Of a stretch of DNA of 64,000 bases, positions 29,885 to 38,517 are shown piece by piece. The number at the start of each line of letters is the position of its first letter. The first letter of the stretch is position 1. The notes below the pieces were generated by a model. The model had not been told where the DNA came from, made no database searches, and saw only the letters and a program-made list of their open reading frames with translations. The DNA comes from Marinomonas sp. SBI8L (lineage in GTDB: Bacteria > Pseudomonadota > Gammaproteobacteria > Pseudomonadales > Marinomonadaceae). Location: NCBI RefSeq assembly GCF_001624705.1, contig NZ_JSEO01000007.1:223624-287623 (forward strand). The letters are read 5' to 3'. A program made the position numbers and the translations under genes.

Positions 29885-30739
29885 ATGCAAGATAATAACG
29901 ATTACGTACCGCCTAAAGTTTGGAAATGGGAAGCTGAAAGTGGTGGTACTTGGGCAAGTATTAATCGTCCTATTTCTGGCGCAACTCATGAAAAAGAGTT
30001 ACCTGTTGGTAAGCAGCCTTTGCAGTTGTATTCCTTAGCAACGCCTAACGGTATTAAAGTGACCATAATGTTAGAAGAGCTTTTAGCTTTGGGTGTGAAA
30101 GAGGCTGAATATGATGCTTATTTGATTAATATTGGCGAGGGTGATCAGTTCTCTTCTGGTTTTGTTGATATAAATCCAAACTCTAAAATACCCGCCTTGC
30201 TTGATAATAGCCTTGAGGTGCCACAAAAAGTATTTGAATCTGGAGCCATCCTTTTATATTTAGCAGAAAAATTTGGCCATTTGATTCCAGCAGATTTTGC
30301 TAAGCGAACTGAGTGTATGTCTTGGTTGTTCTGGCAAATGGGAAGTGCTCCATACTTAGGCGGTGGTTTTGGTCATTTTTATGCCTATGCGCCAGTCAAA
30401 ATAGAATATTGTATTGATCGTTTCACTATGGAAGCGAAGCGTCAGTTAGATGTGCTTGATAAGCAGCTTGAGGGAAAACGCTATATTTGTGGTGATGAAT
30501 ACTCAATCGCTGATATCGCAATTTGGTCATGGTACGGTAACGTTGCACTGAATGAAGCTTATAATGCAGCAGAGTTTTTAGATGCAGAGTCTTATCAAAA
30601 TGTGATTAGATGGGCTAAAGATATTAAAGATAGGCCAGCCGTTAAGCGCGGAAGAATTGTGAATCGATCTTGGGGTGAGGAAAATGAACAAGTACCTGAG
30701 CGTCATGATGCGAGTGACATTGATGCTAAACTAAAATAA
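29885..30739 (+). CDS. yghU: glutathione S-transferase, YghU/Nu class
   Basis: Disulfide-bond oxidoreductase/glutathione transferase-like protein of 284 residues. The opening DYVPPKVWKWEAESGG and TFxxINRP-like region are characteristic of YghU. The thioredoxin-fold domain contains SLATPNGIKVTIMLEEL, IPALLD and FESGAILLYLAEKFG. The all-helical C-terminal domain ends with RPAVKRGRIVNRSWG. Family members bind two glutathiones and reduce disulfides. The gene stands alone with GAAGGAG before the ATG. Confidence 0.92.
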   Translation: MQDNNDYVPPKVWKWEAESGGTWASINRPISGATHEKELPVGKQPLQLYSLATPNGIKVTIMLEELLALGVKEAEYDAYLINIGEGDQFSSGFVDINPNSKIPALLDNSLEVPQKVFESGAILLYLAEKFGHLIPADFAKRTECMSWLFWQMGSAPYLGGGFGHFYAYAPVKIEYCIDRFTMEAKRQLDVLDKQLEGKRYICGDEYSIADIAIWSWYGNVALNEAYNAAEFLDAESYQNVIRWAKDIKDRPAVKRGRIVNRSWGEENEQVPERHDASDIDAKLK

Positions 30740-30754
30740 TTAGCATAAGTTATG

Positions 30755-30793
30755 AAAAAAGGCGGACCCAGTTTAACTGGCTCCGCCTTTTTA
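30755..30793. terminator. bidirectional terminator between yghU and the YjiH-type gene
   Basis: GGCGGA(CCCAGT)/(ACTGGC)TCCGCC long stem flanked by A6 and T5 runs. It serves both converging genes. Confidence 0.87.
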
Positions 30794-30818
30794 TTTGGCT
30801 CTTTTATGTCAGCTTAAT

Positions 30819-32186
30819 TTAAAAAATTAAGTGAGCCATTAATGCGATAACAGGTAAGGTAATAATTGTTCTAAGTAAAAAGATGACAAATAACTCAAAA
30901 ATATTCACAGGAATTTTACTACCTAAAAGGAGTGCGCCAACTTCAGACATGTAAATAAGCTGAGTAACGGACATGGCCGCTATCACAAAGCGAGTCATAT
31001 CTGATTCAATTGATGCTGCCAAAATAGACGGAATAAACATATCAGCAAATCCAACGACTATTGTTCTTGATGCTTCTTCTGCTTGTGGAATTTGTAGTAG
31101 CTCTAAAAAGGGTACAAAAGGCTGACCTAACCAATCAAAAATAGGTGTATTTTCTGCGATAACAAGGGCTAGTGTACCTATTGCCATAATGACAGGCAGC
31201 ACTCCAAGAACCATGTCAGCAGCGTTGCGTGAGCCTTCAGCGGCAAGCTTACTTAAGCTAGGTGCTTGCTGCGCACGGTTTAAAGCTTGTTTCATTCCCC
31301 ATTGGAAAAGGTTGCTATCGCTAGGGCGTTTATCTCTTTCTCCATCAGCTTGACTGCCATCGATAAAGACATCTTTTTTCCAGCTAAGCGGAGGTAGTCT
31401 CGGGATGATCACAGCACAGACAAAACCTGCTAAACAAACAGTCAGATAAAAAGGTAAAAAGTAAGCTTCAAGTTCAACTTGGGCGATTACAACCAAACTA
31501 AATGTGATTGAGACTGCTGAAAAGGTTGTACCAATAACGGCAGCTTCTCTTTGTGTGTAAAATTTCTCTTGATATTGCTTGCTGGTAAGCAAAATGCCGA
31601 CGCTACCGTCGCCAAGCCATGAGGCAAGGCAGTCAATAGCTGAACGGCCAGGAAGCTTGAAAATAGGACGCATAATAACGGTGAGTAATGTGCCCATTAA
31701 TTCAAGCAAGCCGAAGTTAAGAAGTAGCGGAAGTAGAAGGCCTGCAAAAATAAACACACATAGAAGAACAGGAAGTAGATCGTTTAATACAAGTCCACCT
31801 GTTGCCCCATCATGAAACATAGCGGGTCCAGCTTGTGTAAATGTTGCTATGGCTAAAACAGCTCCAAGAATACGAATGACTAACCAAAAAGGGCTAACTA
31901 GGAATAATTCTTTTAAATAGTGACTACGGGTAATGAAGTTGGGTTTTACTACCACGGCTACAATTGAAATCAGGGCGGAAATCCCAATGATGGCAGAGAT
32001 GATCATGGTCATTTGATCACCAATTAGAGCTTGTAATTCTTTGGCTAGGATAGCGACTGGAATTGTGATGGCGTCATTATAATCGATAGGGGTCATAAAT
32101 AAGAAAAGACCCAATAAAGACGGAATTAAAAAGCTTAACCATGTTTTACTGGAATAACTTTGTGTTGAGGTCATCTGTTTTTGCAT
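30819..32186 (-). CDS. YjiH-family inner-membrane protein with nucleoside-recognition (Gate) domains
   Basis: Polytopic membrane protein of 455 residues with about ten hydrophobic helices, resembling the YjiH family. Two Gate-type segments are recognisable: one around GRSAIDCLASWLGDGSVGILL and one around GFADMFIPSILA, similar to those in nucleoside transporters and SpmA/SpmB. A hydrophilic loop near residues 270-305 divides the two halves. The transported substrate is unknown. The gene is monocistronic and converges on yghU. The ATG at 32186 lies immediately before a basic N-terminus. Confidence 0.8.
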   Translation of the reverse strand: MQKQMTSTQSYSSKTWLSFLIPSLLGLFLFMTPIDYNDAITIPVAILAKELQALIGDQMTMIISAIIGISALISIVAVVVKPNFITRSHYLKELFLVSPFWLVIRILGAVLAIATFTQAGPAMFHDGATGGLVLNDLLPVLLCVFIFAGLLLPLLLNFGLLELMGTLLTVIMRPIFKLPGRSAIDCLASWLGDGSVGILLTSKQYQEKFYTQREAAVIGTTFSAVSITFSLVVIAQVELEAYFLPFYLTVCLAGFVCAVIIPRLPPLSWKKDVFIDGSQADGERDKRPSDSNLFQWGMKQALNRAQQAPSLSKLAAEGSRNAADMVLGVLPVIMAIGTLALVIAENTPIFDWLGQPFVPFLELLQIPQAEEASRTIVVGFADMFIPSILAASIESDMTRFVIAAMSVTQLIYMSEVGALLLGSKIPVNIFELFVIFLLRTIITLPVIALMAHLIF

Positions 32187-32609
32187 ATTTTTATGATTCT
32201 AAAAACGGGAACTACCTGACGCTTCCTGCGAGGGTAACTAGATTAATGGGGTCGGCTATCCTAAACCGGCTGCGTAAGATACAGGTGCAAGCAATAAAAT
32301 AGAAGATAGAAAATTATAAGATTGAGTCGTTAAGTTTTGATAAAAAGCCAAAATGAATGTAATTGGCTGCAATTTGAGCAGTTTTGTGTGGGTTTAAGAT
32401 CTTTTCTGATCACTTGGCTTTTAATTAAGATGTAATGACGAAAGCAAATTGTACAAACAAGAAAAGAGAATTAGTCCGTTTTAAAAAGTTTGTTGGTTTT
32501 TCAAACTCTCACAGGTTCGAACAATATTGATAATGGACTTTTTGCAGCTTTTATTGCTGGGTATAATGTTCGAATAAGTGGTTTTTATTGAGATTAAAAG
32601 AGAGGTTCT
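32187..32609. promoter_or_regulatory. divergent upstream region with probable promoter for the PhoD-like gene
   Basis: 423 bases without a gene between divergent genes. A perfect TATAAT box lies at 32562-32567, about 43 bases before the GTG start of the phosphatase gene; the matching -35 (TTTTTG or TTGCAG near 32539-32547) is weak. The sequence TTCGAACAATATTGATAATGG at about 32516-32536 and the similar TTCGAATAAG at about 32570 share a TTCGAA core. The half next to the minus-strand gene shows nothing I can name. Confidence 0.45.
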
Positions 32610-34484
32610 GTGGTAGATGTTCTAGGGAAGGGTGAGATGACTTTACCCATGGTGTTAGCAGGACCTGTTTTACGACATATTTCCAGTGATGAGCTAACGT
32701 TTTGGCTGGTAACAAGTTGTTCAGCTAAATTTGAGCTATCTCTTTATGATGAAAGCGATCAATGTTTTGACACTCTGTGGCTTGACGGCTATCAGCAAGA
32801 GATACAGGTTGGTGAGCATTGCTTTATTCAATTAATACACTATTCACCTAGTAAGTCATTAGAACAAGATGTGCTTATCCAATATCAGTTGAAGGTTAAT
32901 GGAGAAGAGATAACTAAACTCATTCCAGAGCTTTGTTATCTTGATCAAGAAAAACCTGGGTTCATGATTAAATCACGTGCCGATAATATTTTGCATGGTT
33001 CTTGTCGTAAGCCTCATCATGCAAGTGAAGACGGTTTATTAGCCGCTGATCAAGTCTTGTCAAAAGCGCATCTTGATGCGGTAAGTCGTCCTGCTTTGAT
33101 GATCTTCTCTGGTGACCAAATTTATGCTGATGATGTTGCTGGACCAACTTTAGTGGCTATACATCAGTTAATAGGCAGGTTGGGTTTATATGATGAGAAT
33201 ATCGAAAATGAACTGGTACCAGATAGCCAAACACTTATCGCGCATGCTGATACCTATTATGGGCGTAAAAAACTCTTACCAAACTGCCAGTTTACTAGCT
33301 TTAATATTAAGGGTGAGCAACCCATATTTAGTTCAGACTCTGCTGAAAACCACTTAATCAGCTTATCCGAAATGCTTGCCATGTATTTATTGGTTTGGTC
33401 GCCAAGCTGTTGGCAGTTGGTGGATTGTGAACTGGGATTAGCTCGCATCCCCAAAGAGCATCAAGATACTTACCTATCTCAATTTAAGACGTTAAAAGAG
33501 TTTGTACTTGGCTTAACTAAAGTACAAAGACTAATGGCGCATTTACCTGTTTATATGATTTTTGACGATCATGATGTCACTGATGACTGGAATCTAACGA
33601 GAGCGTGGGAAGAGGCTATTTATTCAAATCCATTAGGTCGTCGTGTAATTGGTAATAGCTTGATTGCATATTGGCTTTGTCAAGGGTGGGGAAATCAGCC
33701 AAACCGATTTGAGGAATTGCAAAACGATGCGTCTCTTTATTTTGGGCAAGATGGGTTTAGTCAGCAAGATGAGTTAGTTGATCGTATCTTAGATTGGAAT
33801 AAGTGGCATTATAGTTTAGCGACTTCGCCTAAAATCCTTGTGTTAGACACTAGAACTCAAAGGTGGCGTTCTGAATCCAAAGCGAATAAACCCTCTGGTT
33901 TGATGGATTGGGAAGCGCTTATAGAAATGCAGCAAGAGCTAATTAATGAACCTGAGGTTATTTTGGTGTCACCTGCACCTGTATTTGGTGTGAAGCTCAT
34001 AGAAGTAATCCAGAAAATATTTACTTTTGTTGGCCGACCTTTAATGGTCGATGCTGAAAACTGGATGGCGCATCCAGGATCTGCCAATGTGATGTTAAAT
34101 ATTTTTAGGCATAAAAAAACACCACCAAACTTTATAATTTTATCGGGTGATGTGCATTACTCGTTTGTTTATCAAATCAAAATACGTTTTAGAAAGCATG
34201 GCCCACAAATTTTGCAAGTTACGACAAGTGGTATAAAAAATAACTTCCCAGCTAAGTTGTTAAACTGTTTTGATACTTTGAATCGTGTGTTGTTTTCTAG
34301 TGCTTCGCCGTTAAATTTACTGACACAAAGGCGAAGAATGTCTGTGCGTTGGCGCCAACCTGAAACAGGATGTAAAAGCGTGCTTTATAATCAAAGTGGA
34401 ATAGGGCAGCTTATTTTAGATGAAGAGTTTGAAAAAACTAAAGCCTTGGTGATAAGTCGAGAGAGGACTACCGAGTTTAAATAA
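32610..34484 (+). CDS. PhoD-like alkaline phosphatase D family metallophosphatase
   Basis: Predicted metal-dependent phosphoesterase of 624 residues. The PhoD-type ligand motifs appear in order: HGSCRKPHHASEDGL, FSGDQIYADDV, IFDDHDVTDDW and, near the C-terminus, LSGDVHYSFVY. The first 110 residues form a beta-rich domain. No signal peptide, Tat motif or lipobox is visible, so this group may be cytoplasmic, unlike secreted PhoD. The GTG at 32610 follows AGAGG with normal spacing. The convergent small gene ends only 10 bases downstream, with no terminator between them. Substrate unknown. Confidence 0.85.
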   Translation: MVDVLGKGEMTLPMVLAGPVLRHISSDELTFWLVTSCSAKFELSLYDESDQCFDTLWLDGYQQEIQVGEHCFIQLIHYSPSKSLEQDVLIQYQLKVNGEEITKLIPELCYLDQEKPGFMIKSRADNILHGSCRKPHHASEDGLLAADQVLSKAHLDAVSRPALMIFSGDQIYADDVAGPTLVAIHQLIGRLGLYDENIENELVPDSQTLIAHADTYYGRKKLLPNCQFTSFNIKGEQPIFSSDSAENHLISLSEMLAMYLLVWSPSCWQLVDCELGLARIPKEHQDTYLSQFKTLKEFVLGLTKVQRLMAHLPVYMIFDDHDVTDDWNLTRAWEEAIYSNPLGRRVIGNSLIAYWLCQGWGNQPNRFEELQNDASLYFGQDGFSQQDELVDRILDWNKWHYSLATSPKILVLDTRTQRWRSESKANKPSGLMDWEALIEMQQELINEPEVILVSPAPVFGVKLIEVIQKIFTFVGRPLMVDAENWMAHPGSANVMLNIFRHKKTPPNFIILSGDVHYSFVYQIKIRFRKHGPQILQVTTSGIKNNFPAKLLNCFDTLNRVLFSSASPLNLLTQRRRMSVRWRQPETGCKSVLYNQSGIGQLILDEEFEKTKALVISRERTTEFK

Positions 34485-34494
34485 ACTACTGAAC

Positions 34495-34755
34495 TTAGCG
34501 CAACATAGCTAATAGTTTTTTAGTGTCTTCCTCACTCCAGTCTTCTTTATTAATAAGAGACTGAAGCTCTGGGTGGCCTTGGGCTTGAGCTAAATTCTTT
34601 TTGAATTTTGCAAAGTGGTATTCTTTGATAAGCGCTTCATCTTCTGCACTCTTATAGAGGTCAGACTGGTATTCAGGTTCAGTTGGTACCTGTGCTTTAG
34701 GCTCAGCTAGTTTATTAATCGTTTGGTAGGCTTTTAAAAAGGCTTTCTTATTCAT
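34495..34755 (-). CDS. small hydrophilic protein of unknown function
   Basis: An 86-residue, highly charged, mostly helical protein without cysteine, signal peptide or membrane helix; not a family I recognise. Residues 20-35 are Pro/Gln/Glu-rich; the end is KEDWSEEDTKKLLAMLR. The ATG at 34755 follows a GGTGAG-type site. It lies 19 bases after the stop of trmO on the same strand, so the two are probably co-transcribed. It could be a small accessory or a stand-alone helical protein. Confidence 0.65.
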   Translation of the reverse strand: MNKKAFLKAYQTINKLAEPKAQVPTEPEYQSDLYKSAEDEALIKEYHFAKFKKNLAQAQGHPELQSLINKEDWSEEDTKKLLAMLR

Positions 34756-34774
34756 AATCTCACCTAATGGCCAC

Positions 34775-35512
34775 TTATAAAGAAGTGGCCGCTTCTAAAC
34801 GTAAAATTTCAAAATGATCAGTCTTAGCTTGCCACTTAATGTTGATATCCCAAAGTTGCATGCCATGCTCTCTGTCTGTCTCTTCAGTCAGGTAAGCGGG
34901 TCTAGGGTCTTGGCTAACAATTTGCTCAATTAAATCACGAATGTTTCGCCCAGTATCTAGAGTATAGCTTTGACAACCCTGTTCAGCTTGTTCACTGAAA
35001 ACAACGGGGCGTGTCACAGTGGATATAGGTGCAAAGCCACCTTTGGCCTCTTCTATAATATCGGCATAAGGTAAGTATGGCTTAATATCTATCACTGGCG
35101 TGCCATCTAATAAGTCAGCGCCATGTAAGTCGATAAAAACTTTTTTTCCTTCCTGGTAAATCTTCCCCAATTTTATAACAGATAAACCAACGGGATTGGG
35201 TCTATGGGTTGCTCTTGTAGCAAATACCCCCATCTTAGTTTTACCACCAAGACGAGGTGGGCGGATTTTTGCTTTCCAGCCATCTTGAATGCAGGCATGG
35301 AAGATAAAGTGAACCCAAATATGTGAGAAGTCTTCAAGGCCGTCAAGAACATCAAGTCGGTTAAATGGCGGTAATAATTCAATTCTAGCGGTGGCTTCTG
35401 TTACTAATCCGGGCTGTCTTGGGATGCCGAATTTTTGTTGATAACAAGAATGTACGATTCCTATGCTAGTTAATTGAAAAGCTTGATGATTTGTTTGAGC
35501 GCTGAGAGACAA
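34775..35512 (-). CDS. trmO: tRNA (N6-threonylcarbamoyladenosine-37) methyltransferase TrmO
   Basis: SAM-dependent enzyme (TsaA/UPF0066) that methylates t6A37 of certain threonine tRNAs. Family elements are QKFGIPRQPGLV, LEDFSHIWVHFIFH, RPPRLGGKTKMGVFATRAT, HRPNPVGLS and DGTPVIDIKPYLPY. The TTG at 35512 has GAGG six bases upstream and gives 245 residues aligned with the family. A GTG 39 bases further upstream is open but has no ribosome site, so I use the TTG. It precedes the small unknown gene in an operon of two and is divergent from proA. Confidence 0.9.
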   Translation of the reverse strand: MSLSAQTNHQAFQLTSIGIVHSCYQQKFGIPRQPGLVTEATARIELLPPFNRLDVLDGLEDFSHIWVHFIFHACIQDGWKAKIRPPRLGGKTKMGVFATRATHRPNPVGLSVIKLGKIYQEGKKVFIDLHGADLLDGTPVIDIKPYLPYADIIEEAKGGFAPISTVTRPVVFSEQAEQGCQSYTLDTGRNIRDLIEQIVSQDPRPAYLTEETDREHGMQLWDINIKWQAKTDHFEILRLEAATSL

Positions 35513-35645
35513 AATAATCCTCGAAAAATAAGCGGATGGGCAGTAATTCACCTGAGAATTTTGTTAGTATACCTTTTACACGTCTAGGTAACCTAGGCTT
35601 GTCGATTGAATTTTCATTTTTAGTTAATTAGTTTGAGATAAGAAG

Positions 35646-36905
35646 ATGACTGTCAAAGATTACATGATCCAAGTTGGCCAACAAGCCCGAGCGGCTTCAA
35701 GGAAACTAGCACGCGCGTCTACACAAGATAAGAACGCAGCCTTAAATGCTATGGCGAATGCTTTGGATCTGGCACGACCTCAACTGTTAGCTGAAAATGC
35801 CAAAGATCTTGAAAACGGAAAAAACAAAGGTTTAGATGCGGCTTTACTCGATCGCTTAGCATTAACTGAAGCACGTATCGACGGCATGATAGAAGGTCTT
35901 CGCCAAGTGGCTGGTTTATTAGACCCAGTTGGTGAGATTACAGATATGGCGTATCGTCCTTCTGGTATCCAGATTGGTAAAATGCGCGTTCCATTAGGCG
36001 TGGTTGGTATTATTTATGAGTCTCGTCCTAATGTGACCATAGATGCTGCAAGCCTGTGCTTAAAATCAGGTAATGCCACCATTTTACGAGGTGGTAGTGA
36101 AGCTTATTATTCTAACCAAGCGATTGCTAAAGCGGTAGTTGAAGGTTTAAAAGTGGCTAACTTGCCTGAGCATGCAGTACAGGTAATCAATACGACAGAT
36201 AGAGCGGCAGTAGGTGAGTTAATTACCATGCCTGACTATGTGGATGTGATTGTACCAAGAGGTGGTAAAGGGCTGATTGAGCGTATTTCTAATGATGCTC
36301 GCGTGCCAGTTATTAAGCATCTTGATGGTAACTGTCATGTTTACATTGATGACGAAGCAGATATCGATAAGGCCATTAAAATAGCGGTTAATGCGAAAAC
36401 TCGCCGTTATGGTGTTTGTAATGCCATGGAATCTTTATTGGTCCATAAGGATATTGCCCAAACAGTATTACTTCAATTGGCTGATATTTATGCCGAAAAA
36501 GGCGTGGAGCTAGTGGGTTGTGACTCAACTCAAGCTTTACTTTCTGGTGTAGGTGACGCCACTGAAGAAGATTGGTATACGGAATATATGGCACCTAAGT
36601 TATCTATTAAACTTGTAGATGACATGGATGAAGCGATTGAACATATCAATAAATATGGTTCACAACACTCGGATGCTATTGTGTCTCAAAACTATTCTAA
36701 GACGCGTATCTTTATGACAGAGGTTGACTCTTCTTCTGTCATGGTCAATGCTTCAACAGCATTTGCTGATGGCTTTGAATATGGTCTTGGGGCTGAAATC
36801 GGTATTTCTACCGATAAAATTCATGCTCGTGGACCAGTTGGTTTAAATGGTTTGACTAGCCAAAAATATGTTGTGTTTGGTGACGGCCATACAAGAGATA
36901 ATTAA
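35646..36905 (+). CDS. proA: gamma-glutamyl phosphate reductase
   Basis: Second step of proline synthesis, reducing gamma-glutamyl phosphate to glutamate semialdehyde with NADPH. The catalytic cysteine is C258 in [11 protein letters not shown]; other family features are [31 protein letters not shown] and [17 protein letters not shown]. 419 residues, normal length. The ATG at 35646 follows a GATAAGAAG site. proB is not nearby. nadD starts one base after the stop, so the two are co-transcribed. Confidence 0.97.
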   Translation: MTVKDYMIQVGQQARAASRKLARASTQDKNAALNAMANALDLARPQLLAENAKDLENGKNKGLDAALLDRLALTEARIDGMIEGLRQVAGLLDPVGEITDMAYRPSGIQIGKMRVPLGVVGIIYESRPNVTIDAASLCLKSGNATILRGGSEAYYSNQAIAKAVVEGLKVANLPEHAVQVINTTDRAAVGELITMPDYVDVIVPRGGKGLIERISNDARVPVIKHLDGNCHVYIDDEADIDKAIKIAVNAKTRRYGVCNAMESLLVHKDIAQTVLLQLADIYAEKGVELVGCDSTQALLSGVGDATEEDWYTEYMAPKLSIKLVDDMDEAIEHINKYGSQHSDAIVSQNYSKTRIFMTEVDSSSVMVNASTAFADGFEYGLGAEIGISTDKIHARGPVGLNGLTSQKYVVFGDGHTRDN

Positions 36906-36906
36906 G

Positions 36907-37581
36907 TTGGCAGAATTTAATACCGAGAAAAAGAGTACAAATGAAAAAGTAAGTGTGGCCATAATGGGAGGGACATTTGACCCTATTCATAATGGCCATT
37001 TACGAATTGCGGTCGACATAGTCGACCGCTTTCATTTTACTGAATTGCGTTTAGTCCCTTGTTTTATTCCTGTGCATAAATCCCATCCTTCTATTACCGC
37101 CAAGCAAAGATTAGAAATGGTTTCTTTGGCTGTTAAACAACATCCAGATTTGTTGGTGGATGATAGGGAAATTAAGCGTACAGGGCGAAGTTACAGCATA
37201 GATACTCTAATCGAGTTAAGACAAGAGCTAGGTCCGGATGCTTGTATTACTATGGTGATGGGGATGGATAGTTTTATTTCATTACCTAGTTGGCATAAGT
37301 GGCAAAGTATTTTGAACTATGCTCATATTTTGGTTGTCTCAAGACCAGGTTGGCATCCAGAATTTACTTTGGATTTGCAAGACTTGATTGAAAAGAGTCG
37401 TGCTAAAACGGCGGCTGAGTTACAATCCGCTCCCGCTGGCAAAATTCATATGGAAGCCCTGACAGAATTAGGGATTTCATCAAGCATGATACGTACATTA
37501 TGTGAGCAGAATAAGTCGATTGCTTATTTATTGCCTGAATCCGTACATGCGTACATAGACCAGCACACACTTTATCAATAG
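36907..37581 (+). CDS. nadD: nicotinate-nucleotide adenylyltransferase
   Basis: Adenylates nicotinate mononucleotide in NAD synthesis. The nucleotidyltransferase motifs GGTFDPIHNGH and GISSSMIR are both present. Of the possible starts I choose TTG at 36907, one base after the proA stop, with AGAGA nine bases upstream, giving 224 residues. A GTG at 36955 would leave only two residues before the conserved IMGGTF and has no clear ribosome site. The order proA-nadD-rsfS-rlmH-mrdA-rodA is widely conserved. Confidence 0.94.
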   Translation: MAEFNTEKKSTNEKVSVAIMGGTFDPIHNGHLRIAVDIVDRFHFTELRLVPCFIPVHKSHPSITAKQRLEMVSLAVKQHPDLLVDDREIKRTGRSYSIDTLIELRQELGPDACITMVMGMDSFISLPSWHKWQSILNYAHILVVSRPGWHPEFTLDLQDLIEKSRAKTAAELQSAPAGKIHMEALTELGISSSMIRTLCEQNKSIAYLLPESVHAYIDQHTLYQ

Positions 37582-37595
37582 GAATACAGAATTTT

Positions 37596-37949
37596 ATGAG
37601 CGATACACAAATCACAAGTGATCAAATTTTAGAGCTTGCCGTTGAAGCCTTGAAAGATGTTAAAGGTGACAAGATCACTGTGCTGAATGTTAAGTCACAC
37701 ACTGACATGATGGACTTTATGGTTATCTGTAGTGGTACCTCAAAACGTCATGTAAATGCATTGGGGCAAAATGTTATCGATACACTTAAGCAAAATGGTC
37801 TGCAGCCTCTAGGTTCTGAAGGTCGTTCTATGGGTAACGATTGGGTTTTAGTTGATTTGTATGATGTTGTTGTTCATGTCATGACAGAAGAAGCTCGTTC
37901 TTTTTATGACTTAGAGAAATTGTGGGATATTACCCCAGAAAGCATCTAA
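37596..37949 (+). CDS. rsfS: ribosome silencing factor RsfS
   Basis: A 117-residue DUF143/Iojap-family protein that binds L14 of the large subunit and blocks subunit joining when nutrients run low. Typical pieces are TDMMDFMVICSGTSKRHV, GSEGRSMGNDWVLVDLYDVVVHVM and FYDLEKLWD. The ATG at 37596 lies 15 bases after nadD. Part of the conserved nadD-rsfS-rlmH cluster. Confidence 0.95.
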   Translation: MSDTQITSDQILELAVEALKDVKGDKITVLNVKSHTDMMDFMVICSGTSKRHVNALGQNVIDTLKQNGLQPLGSEGRSMGNDWVLVDLYDVVVHVMTEEARSFYDLEKLWDITPESI

Positions 37950-38039
37950 TTTAGGTGAGTGAATTACTCGCATTACCCAAACCTCATGATCAAAATTAGG
38001 CTGTATGTAAATTCAGCTTAAATAAGGTGAAGTCATTAA

Positions 38040-38507
38040 ATGAGAATAAAGCTCATTGCTGTTGGCACCAAAATGCCAAAATGGATTACCGACGGTTTTA
38101 CTGATTACAGTAAGCGTTTACCAAAGGATTTTAGCTTGGAGCTGGTGGAAATACCTATGTCTCCAAGAGGGAAAAATACCGATATAGCCAAGGCCATCCG
38201 TAAAGAAGGTGATGCTATGTTAGATGCAATCCCAGCTAATGACAGAGTAATCGCAATGGAGGTTTTGGGTAAGGAGTGGTCGACAGAGCAATTAGCAGAG
38301 CAATCTGAGAATTGGCGTATGGAAGGTAATAATATCAGTTTATTAGTCGGTGGCCCTGATGGACTTGATCCAAGATGTAGCGCACGTGCTGATAGATTGT
38401 GGTCTTTATCCAAGTTAACTTTGCCTCACCCCATTGTCCGTGTGATCTTGGCTGAGCAAATCTATCGAGCTTGGACCCTTATGAATAATCACCCATATCA
38501 TAGGTAA
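38040..38507 (+). CDS. rlmH: 23S rRNA (pseudouridine1915-N3)-methyltransferase RlmH
   Basis: SPOUT-class methyltransferase acting on pseudouridine 1915 in helix 69 of the assembled 70S ribosome. The 155-residue length is typical. The SAM-binding knot region is visible as LLVGGPDGL and the C-terminal LSKLTLPHPIVRVILAEQIYRAWTLMNNHPYHR-like end is diagnostic. The ATG at 38040 follows AAGGTG. The gene precedes mrdA by 10 bases. Confidence 0.96.
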   Translation: MRIKLIAVGTKMPKWITDGFTDYSKRLPKDFSLELVEIPMSPRGKNTDIAKAIRKEGDAMLDAIPANDRVIAMEVLGKEWSTEQLAEQSENWRMEGNNISLLVGGPDGLDPRCSARADRLWSLSKLTLPHPIVRVILAEQIYRAWTLMNNHPYHR

Positions 38508-38517
38508 TTAACTCGGT

